Shown here: in pieces, positions 25,844 to 32,486 of the stretch
Layout: the number at the start of each line of letters is the position of its first letter
How positions within the stretch are numbered: position 1 is the stretch's first letter
Assembly: GCA_007122985.1 (NCBI GenBank)
Contig: SKSM01000152.1
Span: 1 to 32,486 of the forward strand
From: Nitriliruptoraceae bacterium
GTDB lineage: Bacteria; Actinomycetota; Nitriliruptoria; Nitriliruptorales; Nitriliruptoraceae
Length of the DNA: 32,486 nucleotides
Direction: 5' to 3'
Notes under the pieces: model-generated
What the model was told of the DNA's origin: nothing
Seen by the model: the letters and a program-made list of their open reading frames with translations, nothing else
Databases searched by the model: none
Translations under genes and position numbers: made by a program

Positions 25844-27448
25844 ATGCGGAATCGACTCCGGCTGGAGACCAACCCGGCGGTGTTCACCACCTCGGTCGTG
25901 GTGATCCTGCTGTTCCTTACCGTCGGCGTGGCCGCGACCGAGCAGCTCGGGCGCGCGTTCGAGACCGTCCAGGACGGCATCGCGGCGACGCTCGACTGGT
26001 ACTACATCCTGATCGTCACCGGCTTTCTCGTGTTCGCGGTGTGGCTTGGCGCCAGCCGGTTCGGACGCAAGCGGCTCGGCGGCGACGACGAGCGACCGCG
26101 GTACCGCTACCTGACCTGGTTCGCGTTGCTGTTCACCGCCGGCATGGGCATCGGGCTGGTCTTCTGGGCGGTCGCCGAGCCGCTGACCCACCTCGCCGAC
26201 CCGCCGATGACCGAGGCGGGAACCCCCGCTGCGGCGCGCGAGGCGATGCAGTTCACGTTCTTCCACTGGGGCCTGCACGCCTGGGCGGTCTACGTCGTGG
26301 TCGGACTGGCGCTCGCCTACTTCGCGTACCGCCACGACCTACCGCTGACGATGCGCTCGGCGGTGTACCCGCTGCTGGGCGACCGCATCCACGGACGCCT
26401 CGGCGACGTCGTGGACGTCTTCGCGGTGTTCGGCACCATGTTCGGGGTGGCTACGTCGCTCGGGTTCGGGGTGCTGCAGGTCAACGCCGGTCTGGCGTCC
26501 CTCGATCTCCTGGAGACCACCACGACCACGCAGCTGGTGATCATCACCGCTGTCACGCTGGCGGCCATCGGCTCGCTGCTGCTGGGGCTGGACAAGGGCA
26601 TCCTGCGGTTGTCGCTGACCAACCTGGGCATCGCCTCGACCCTGATGCTGTTCGTGCTCATCGCGGGCCCGACGGTGTTCGTCCTGCGCAGCTTCGTCGA
26701 GCAGGTCGGCGTCTACTTCCAGCAGCTGCCCGAGATGATGCTGTGGACCGACGCTCGGGAGGATTCCGGCTGGCAGGGCATGTGGACGGTGTTCTACTGG
26801 GGCTGGTGGATGTCGTGGTCGCCGTTCGTCGGGTTGTTCATCGCCCGCGTGTCCCGTGGTCGCACGATCCGCGAGTTCGTGTTCGGGGTGCTGCTCGTCC
26901 CGACGGTGCTCACGTTCCTCTGGATGGCCACCTTCGGCAACACTGCGATCGCGCTGGACGGGTTGGCCGGCGGCGAGCTCGCAGAGGCGGTCGCCGAGGA
27001 CCCGGCGGTCGCCCTGTTCGGCCTGCTCGAGCAGCTACCGCTGACCACCATCACCACGCTGCTGGCGATCCTGCTGGTGGCGACCTACTTCGTGACCTCG
27101 TCCGACTCCGCATCGTTGGTGATCGATCTGCTCACCAGCGGTGGGAACACCGACCCGCCGAAGATGCAGCGGGTGTTCTGGGCGGTGCTGGAAGGCGCGA
27201 TCGCCGGGGTGCTGCTGGTCACGGGCGCAGGCGGCCTGCAGGCGCTCCAGACCGCGGCGATCACCACGGCGCTGCCCTTCTCGGTGATCATGATCCTCGC
27301 CTGCGTCGGGCTGGTCAGGGCCCTCTACGTCGACGAACGCGGCCGTCCGCTCCAGCGAGCCGTGCTGTGGTCCAGCGAGCACGACGACGTCCCCGAGACG
27401 CACGGCCGCCACAGCCCGGTCCGCGACGGCATCGAGGGGTCCCCTTGA
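25844..27448 (+). CDS. BCCT family (betaine/carnitine/choline) transporter
   Basis: MRNRLRLETNPAVFTTSVVVILLFLTVGV...GMGIGLVFWAVAEPLTHLADPP...YWGWWMSWSPFVGLFIARVSRGRTIREFV...YFVTSSDSASLVID. Confidence 0.92.
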   Translation: MRNRLRLETNPAVFTTSVVVILLFLTVGVAATEQLGRAFETVQDGIAATLDWYYILIVTGFLVFAVWLGASRFGRKRLGGDDERPRYRYLTWFALLFTAGMGIGLVFWAVAEPLTHLADPPMTEAGTPAAAREAMQFTFFHWGLHAWAVYVVVGLALAYFAYRHDLPLTMRSAVYPLLGDRIHGRLGDVVDVFAVFGTMFGVATSLGFGVLQVNAGLASLDLLETTTTTQLVIITAVTLAAIGSLLLGLDKGILRLSLTNLGIASTLMLFVLIAGPTVFVLRSFVEQVGVYFQQLPEMMLWTDAREDSGWQGMWTVFYWGWWMSWSPFVGLFIARVSRGRTIREFVFGVLLVPTVLTFLWMATFGNTAIALDGLAGGELAEAVAEDPAVALFGLLEQLPLTTITTLLAILLVATYFVTSSDSASLVIDLLTSGGNTDPPKMQRVFWAVLEGAIAGVLLVTGAGGLQALQTAAITTALPFSVIMILACVGLVRALYVDERGRPLQRAVLWSSEHDDVPETHGRHSPVRDGIEGSP

Positions 27449-27591
27449 GCGACGTTGACGGTCGGGCGGGGAGCAGGGCCACATCGTTGGCATCGTGAGA
27501 CGGCACCGACCCACGACGCTCGAGCGCACTTCTGCTCTAGATATAGTAGGAGTGCTACGTTTCGCTGCGGCTCCCCCACGAGCGGAGGGAC

Positions 27592-28539
27592 ATGTCAACG
27601 CTCGATCCGCCGCACCGTGTCGACCAACCGGTGGTCACTGTCGACGGGCTCTGGATGCGCTACGGCGACAACGACGTCCTGCGTGGTGTCGACCTGGATG
27701 TGCGCCGGGGTGAGGTCGTCGTGCTCCTCGGCCCCAACGGTGCCGGAAAGACCACCACGATCGAGATCCTGGAGGGGTTCCGTCGCCCGTCCGCGGGGTC
27801 GGTGCACGTGCTCGGCGCGGACCCGCTGCACGCCGGCGAAGCCTGGCGCGCCCGGGTCGGTGTGGTGCTGCAGTCCTGGCGTGACCACGCCCGCTGGACT
27901 CCCCGCGACCTGCTCGACCACCTCGGTGCCTACTACGCGTACTTCAGCACGGACGAGCGTCCCCGACCGGTACCCACCGACGAACTGCTGTCCCTGGTCG
28001 GGCTGTCCGACGCCAGCGACCAGCGGCTGCTGACCCTCTCCGGTGGCCAGCGACGACGCCTGGACGTCGCCGTCGGAATCGTCGGTCGCCCGGAGCTGCT
28101 GTTCCTGGACGAGCCCACCGCGGGGTTCGACCCGCAGGCACGACGGGAGTTCCACGAGCTGGTGCACCGCCTGACCGACCTCGAGGGCACGACGGTGCTG
28201 CTGACCACCCACGACCTGTCCGAGGCGGAGAAGCTCGCCGACAGGATCCTGATCCTGGCCGGCGGGCGGATCGTCGCCGACGGCTCCGCCGACGAGCTTG
28301 CCCGCCAGATCCGCGCCAACGCCGAGGTCCGCTGGACCCAGGACGGGCAGCGCTACGTCCACGCCACCACCGACGCCACCGGGTTCGTCCGTCGCCTCCT
28401 CGACGAGCACTCGTCCGGCATCGAGGAGCTCGAGATCCGGCGGGCGAGCCTGGAGGACACCTACATCGAGTTGGTCCGCGCGTACGAGTCGGCCGACCTG
28501 GCCGCCGTCCCGACCAGCCTGACCACGGAGGGGAGCTGA
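27592..28539 (+). CDS. ABC transporter ATP-binding protein (DrrA/multidrug type)
   Basis: 315 aa; LLGPNGAGKTTTIEILEGFRRPSAG, LSGGQRRRLDVAVGIVGRPELLFLDEPTAGFDPQARREF. Confidence 0.92.
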   Translation: MSTLDPPHRVDQPVVTVDGLWMRYGDNDVLRGVDLDVRRGEVVVLLGPNGAGKTTTIEILEGFRRPSAGSVHVLGADPLHAGEAWRARVGVVLQSWRDHARWTPRDLLDHLGAYYAYFSTDERPRPVPTDELLSLVGLSDASDQRLLTLSGGQRRRLDVAVGIVGRPELLFLDEPTAGFDPQARREFHELVHRLTDLEGTTVLLTTHDLSEAEKLADRILILAGGRIVADGSADELARQIRANAEVRWTQDGQRYVHATTDATGFVRRLLDEHSSGIEELEIRRASLEDTYIELVRAYESADLAAVPTSLTTEGS

Positions 28540-29396
28540 TGGATCTGCGTCTCCATGCGGTGACGATCGGGATGCGCCGCGGCTGGCACGAGTTCGTCAT
28601 CGGTCTGCGCAGCTCGCAGGACCAGACCTTCTACGTCTTCATGGGACTGGGGGTACTGGCGCTGCTCTGGTTCAACCGCGACGAGGTCCTGGAGGGCACG
28701 ACGCTCACCGTGCCGCAGGTCGTGCTGCCCAGTCTGATCGCCGGTGTCCTGATGTTCTCGATCGTCATCGGCCCTGCCTACGCCCTCGCCCTTGAACGTG
28801 AGGACGGCACGCTGCTGCGGTGCCGCATCGCCCCCTACGGCCTGCACGGCTACCTCACCGGCGTGGCGACGCTGACCGTCGTCTCGCTGGTCCCGTTGTT
28901 CGTGATCATGCTGGGCGGGTCGGCCATCCTGTTCGACGGTGCCGTCCCCACCGATCCCCGGCGCTGGGCCCTGATCGTCCCCGTGCTGCTGCTGGGGATC
29001 CTGGCCAACCTCTCGCTGGGCTTCACGATCGGCTCGCTGGTACCGCGGATCCAGCAGGTGACCACCTGGGGGATGCTGCCGGTCATCGGCCTGGCCTGGA
29101 TCTCGGGGATCTTCGGGGAGATCGAGCGGCTCTGGGGCTGGGTCCAGGTCCTCGCGCAGGCCTTCCCGCTGTACTGGCTGGGTCACCTCATGCGGTATGC
29201 GTTCCTGCCCGAGGCCGCCGTGGTCGGTGAGCTCTACGGCAGCTGGCGGATCGGGTGGGGCATCACCGTCCTGGTCGCTTGGTCCGTGGCCGGTTCCGCT
29301 CTGGCTGCGCTGGTGGTACGCCGCATGGCGCGCCGACAGTCCGGCGCGGCGGTGGCCGAGGCCCGCGACCAGGCCGCCAACATGTACGTGCGATGA
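28539..29396 (+). CDS. ABC-2 type transporter permease
   Basis: Overlaps the ATPase gene; about six hydrophobic segments; FPLYWLGHLMRYAFLPEAA. Confidence 0.85.
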   Translation: MDLRLHAVTIGMRRGWHEFVIGLRSSQDQTFYVFMGLGVLALLWFNRDEVLEGTTLTVPQVVLPSLIAGVLMFSIVIGPAYALALEREDGTLLRCRIAPYGLHGYLTGVATLTVVSLVPLFVIMLGGSAILFDGAVPTDPRRWALIVPVLLLGILANLSLGFTIGSLVPRIQQVTTWGMLPVIGLAWISGIFGEIERLWGWVQVLAQAFPLYWLGHLMRYAFLPEAAVVGELYGSWRIGWGITVLVAWSVAGSALAALVVRRMARRQSGAAVAEARDQAANMYVR

Positions 29397-29632
29397 GTGA
29401 GGTCGTCCACAACCGCATCGCCCTGCTGCGTGCCGAGCAGGGCGTGTCCCGCCGCGAACTCGCCGACGCGCTCGGGGTGCACTACCAGACGGTCGGCTAC
29501 CTCGAGCGGGGCGAGTTCAGCCCGAGCCTCCATCTGGCCCTGCGGATCGCCGCGTACTTCGAGTTGCCGGTCGAGGTCGTGTTCTCGATCGAGCCGTTTC
29601 CGCGCATCAGCGACCAGACGAACACGGCCTGA
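29393..29632 (+). CDS. Small XRE-family helix-turn-helix regulator
   Basis: 79 aa MSEVVHNRIALLRAEQGVSRRELADALGVHYQTVGYLERGEFSPSLHLALRIAAYFELPVEVVFSIEPF; ATGA overlap with permease stop. Confidence 0.88.
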   Translation: MSEVVHNRIALLRAEQGVSRRELADALGVHYQTVGYLERGEFSPSLHLALRIAAYFELPVEVVFSIEPFPRISDQTNTA

Positions 29633-29783
29633 GCGCCCACCGCTGTTGCGGAATGTCGACGCTGCCCTGCACGGTCCAGGCAGCGAGTGGCAGGGCCAGC
29701 GCAGCCGCCGACGCAGCGACGACGCCCAGCAGCCAGGTCAGCCAGCTGCTGCGCTCCCGGCGGGTTCGTTCGGTGGCGTTCAT
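29607..29783 (-). CDS. Possible small single-pass membrane protein
   Basis: 58 aa MNATERTRRERSSWLTWLLGVVAASAAALALPLAAWTVQGSVDIPQQRWALRPCSSGR: basic N-terminus then one hydrophobic helix; no family recognised. Confidence 0.3.
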   Translation of the reverse strand: MNATERTRRERSSWLTWLLGVVAASAAALALPLAAWTVQGSVDIPQQRWALRPCSSGR

Positions 29784-29891
29784 CGGCGGCCTCGGCGCTC
29801 GATGCGCGATGCTCTCGATGGATCGCCACGGCGTCCCAGCGCCGGGGATCGGGCCGCTGGTCACCAGGATGCGCCCTTCGGAGCGTCGCCG

Positions 29892-30329
29892 CTACGGCGA
29901 CCAACCAGGGAGGGCGGCGGCCTGCTCGAACCAGCGGTGGAGCTGCTCGTCGTCGAGCTCGTCGCCCTCGTGGATGTGGAAGGCCTTCGCGTCCGGGTCC
30001 TTGAAGTCGACCGGGGGCACCGGGTCGAGTTCGGCACCGGCGAAGAACGTGAGCTTCACGTAGTGGGTGAAGCAACGGAAGCTCGCGAAGAAGCCCTCGC
30101 CCTCGACGCCGTACATGGGCTGGTTCCACTTGACGGCCCTGCTGACGTGCGGGACGGCCTGCTCGATCAGCGCATCGATCCGACGGCCGACGTCGGACTT
30201 CCACCCGGGCATCGCGTCGATGTAGGCCTGCACCGGCCCGTCGCCGTCGCCCTTGGGGATCTGGGGATTGCCGCCCGCCAACAGCCTCGGGCCGTCACCA
30301 GGCGGCGTGCCGTGGTTCGCCTTCGCCAC
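29892..30329 (-). CDS. DUF1801/YdhG-like domain protein, copy 1
   Basis: GTG start 30329; VQAYIDAMPGWKSDVGRRIDALIEQAVPHVSRAVKWNQPMYGVEGEGFFASFRCFTHYVKLTFFAG. Confidence 0.75.
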   Translation of the reverse strand: MAKANHGTPPGDGPRLLAGGNPQIPKGDGDGPVQAYIDAMPGWKSDVGRRIDALIEQAVPHVSRAVKWNQPMYGVEGEGFFASFRCFTHYVKLTFFAGAELDPVPPVDFKDPDAKAFHIHEGDELDDEQLHRWFEQAAALPGWSP

Positions 30330-30349
30330 TGCGCTTCCTCCGATCGCGG

Positions 30350-30730
30350 TCACCCGCGCGCATTGCGTGCCACCGCGGCGGTGACGAGTTGCTTGAAGGC
30401 GACATCGTCTAGCTGGTCGCCTTCGCGCAGGTCGATCGCGCGCCGCGTGCTGCCGCTGAGGCTGGCGTTGAACATCCGTGCCGGGTCCTCCAACTCCGCA
30501 CCCTGGGCGAACGTGATCTTCACCTTGTCCTTGTAGGTCTCGCCGGTGCAGATGGTCCCCTCGAGTTCCCATACCGGAACTCCGCCGGGGTTCGCGGGCT
30601 TGCGCCACTTGACCGCCTCGACCACGTCCGGTTCGGCCTCTCGAATCAGGGCGCGAACACGGGCGAGTGTCGCACCTCGCCAGTCTCCCAGCTCCGCGAT
30701 CCTGGCATCGATGTGCTCCGAGGGCGACAC
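30350..30730 (-). CDS. DUF1801-like domain protein, copy 2
   Basis: IDARIAELGDWRGATLARVRALIREAEPDVVEAVKWRKPANPGGVPVWELEGTICTGETYKDKVKITFAQGA; GTG start 30730 assumed. Confidence 0.75.
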   Translation of the reverse strand: MSPSEHIDARIAELGDWRGATLARVRALIREAEPDVVEAVKWRKPANPGGVPVWELEGTICTGETYKDKVKITFAQGAELEDPARMFNASLSGSTRRAIDLREGDQLDDVAFKQLVTAAVARNARG

Positions 30731-30846
30731 GCACACTCCTCCCGGTTCGTCAACCACTGCCGGCGTCACTCCCGAGGCGACACGCCCGATCGGTACTCCG
30801 GTGCGGAGCGGAGCAGGCCCGCCGCTGTCGTCCCCGCCCTTGCCGG

Positions 30847-31686
30847 TCAGCCAGCCGCAGCGACGACGGCAACGGCCGGAAGTTCGATGCCCTCCGTGGT
30901 CTCGTAGGGGCCGAGGCGAGCAAGCAGGTCCTCGCGCACCCGTTGGCGCTCGTCCTCCGCCAGCCCCTCGATGGTGATCGCGACGGCGCCCGAAGCCTCG
31001 GTCAAGAACCGCCAGTAGTCGTCGCCGTCACCGAATGGCCAGGAGAACGCAACCTCCTCGATGTCGACCGCACCGAACCCTGCGCCGGTGAGCAGGGCGT
31101 CGAGCTGACCGTGATCCCCAAGGGCGAGGGTTCCTGGCGTTCCAGGCTGCGGCGGCGACACATGGCCGCGTTCCACCAGCACCTGCATGGGCAGCGCCGC
31201 CCAGGGATTCTCGTTCGGACCGGCGAAGACCGCACAGGCGAGCCGCCCACCTGACCTCAACACGCGGCGGCTCTCCGCGAGCGCCGCTTCCGCGTCGGGC
31301 ATGAGCATGTAGCCCCAACGGCACAGCACCACGTCCACGACGTCGTCGTCGAGTGCCAGATCCTCAGCGTCGAGCACCCGGCAGTCGACATTGTCCATGC
31401 CGAGCATCTGGGCGTTGCGTCGTGCGACCTCGACCATCTCAGGCACGAAGTCGCTGACGATCGCCCGCCCGTCCGGGCCGATGTGGCTCGCGGCTGCCAG
31501 GCCGACGACCCCCGTCCCTGCGGCAAGATCGAGGACGGTCTGACCCGGCTGCGGACGCCCATGGTCGAGCATCGTCTCCGTGACGGGCCGAGCCGCCACC
31601 TCGAAATAGGTGTGGCGCTCCTCCCAACCACGTGCCATGGCCTCCCACACGGCCCGACTCGCCTGCCGCACATCGCTTGCGTCCAT
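30847..31686 (-). CDS. Class I SAM-dependent methyltransferase
   Basis: MDASDVRQASRAVWEAMARGWEERHTYFEVAARPVTETMLDHGRPQPGQTVLDLAAGTGVVGLAAA. Confidence 0.88.
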   Translation of the reverse strand: MDASDVRQASRAVWEAMARGWEERHTYFEVAARPVTETMLDHGRPQPGQTVLDLAAGTGVVGLAAASHIGPDGRAIVSDFVPEMVEVARRNAQMLGMDNVDCRVLDAEDLALDDDVVDVVLCRWGYMLMPDAEAALAESRRVLRSGGRLACAVFAGPNENPWAALPMQVLVERGHVSPPQPGTPGTLALGDHGQLDALLTGAGFGAVDIEEVAFSWPFGDGDDYWRFLTEASGAVAITIEGLAEDERQRVREDLLARLGPYETTEGIELPAVAVVAAAG

Positions 31687-31847
31687 CGCAGCACTCCCCT
31701 CCCCCACCCAGCCGGATCCACCACACCTCCGCACGAAGCCAGACCCGGATCCGAACCGCATCTTGTCCTCGCAGGCGGGCCTTGTCCACCACCACGCAGT
31801 TCGGTTGCATCCTGTTGCGCCGGCCCGCGGTCGTTGGTCGGGCACCG

Positions 31848-32009
31848 GACGGCGGTCACCTGGCCGCGGACAGCGTGCGCTACCTCGCCGACCACCTGCC
31901 CGACAGCCAGATCCGCGAGATCCCCGGCGCCGCGCACTTCGGACCCTTGCTCACCCCCGAACCGGTCGCCGCCGAGCTCACCCGGCACTTCACCGCCGTC
32001 CACGCATGA
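31848..32009 (+). pseudogene. C-terminal remnant of an alpha/beta hydrolase
   Basis: DGGHLAADSVRYLADHLPDSQIREIPGAAHFGPLLTPEPVAAELTRHFTAVHA matches a hydrolase C-terminus; no hydrolase core upstream (31686-31847 lies at the 5' end of the opposite gene). Confidence 0.5.
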
Positions 32010-32068
32010 CGGGTTGACGCCAGCCCCCGCCAGGTTGTAGAACGCATGTTCGAGACCGTGCGGGGTGT

Positions 32069-32486
32069 GTGGTGGGCAGGTTCGACGGCGTCGCGCTGGC
32101 AGCGGTGACCCCCGGACAGCGTCGACCGGATCAGTCCACGGCGCACGACGGGCCACCGATCGTCCGCCTGCCCGACGGCGGCCGTGCGCTGCTCGTGCAG
32201 CCGCTGGGCATGCCGCGCACACTGCCGGTGCTGGCACCGGCCGATGCCGATGGTCCGTGCCGCACCGGCACGGACGCCTGGCGACCCACCAGCACCGACC
32301 GGGGCATCGTCGAGGTGGCGGTCTTCGGCCTGGAACCGCCACCATGGTCGGCGTCGGCCACACCGGGCCGGGAGCTCACCACGGCCGTCCGGCAGCGCGG
32401 CGGCGACGTCGACCGGCTCGCGGTGCTGCCGCCGGTGGTGGTCGCCGACCTGGTGGCCGTCGCGCCGCTGCGAGGTGGCCGGACCC
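32069..32486 (+). CDS. Unrecognised ORF running off the right edge (139 or more codons)
   Basis: GTG-initiated frame open to the window end (in-frame stop upstream at 32015-32017), strongly GC3-biased; VVGRFDGVALAAVTPGQRRPDQSTAHDGPPIVRLPDGGRALLVQPLGMPRTLPVLAPADADG... Not in the ORF track, probably because it has no stop in the window. Confidence 0.45.
   Translation, partial: MVGRFDGVALAAVTPGQRRPDQSTAHDGPPIVRLPDGGRALLVQPLGMPRTLPVLAPADADGPCRTGTDAWRPTSTDRGIVEVAVFGLEPPPWSASATPGRELTTAVRQRGGDVDRLAVLPPVVVADLVAVAPLRGGRT

Noticed and set aside
1-32486. tRNA/rRNA genes, CRISPR arrays, transposases, phage genes
   Set aside because: None recognised on reading both strands; a tRNAscan/Infernal run would be needed to exclude them formally.

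Overview
High-GC, probably actinobacterial (inferred) chromosomal window. The left edge (1-875) carries two tandem type II toxin-antitoxin loci, with a perfect GTATACGG-AA-CCGTATAC operator-like palindrome. After a few housekeeping-like genes, about 3.5-23.7 kb is one divergently transcribed catabolic cluster. The minus arm reads livH-livM-livJ-livG-livF, Gfo/Idh/MocA dehydrogenase, class II-type xylose isomerase, sugar-phosphate isomerase/epimerase (SPI), Tm-1-like UPF0261 ATP-binding protein, PEP-hydrolase-like TIM barrel, SRPBCC protein, LutC, and a fused LutB-LutA. The plus arm reads FAD-linked oxidase, a second SPI, a second Tm-1-like protein, creatininase family protein, GntR/FCD regulator. 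Many gene junctions overlap by 4 nt (ATGA/GTGA), so the cluster is tightly coupled. No recognisable sugar kinase or classical aldolase is present, and the SPI/Tm-1-like pair occurs in both arms. This is the best candidate for an undescribed pathway in the window. The right side (23.7-32.5 kb) has an ICMT-like protein, a decayed LuxR/TPR-alpha/beta-hydrolase chimera, a VOC protein, a BCCT transporter, an ABC-ABC-XRE operon, two tandem DUF1801-like proteins, a methyltransferase, a second hydrolase remnant and an unrecognised ORF running off the edge. No tRNA, rRNA, CRISPR array or transposase was seen. All calls are by eye from the translations; no database search was run.
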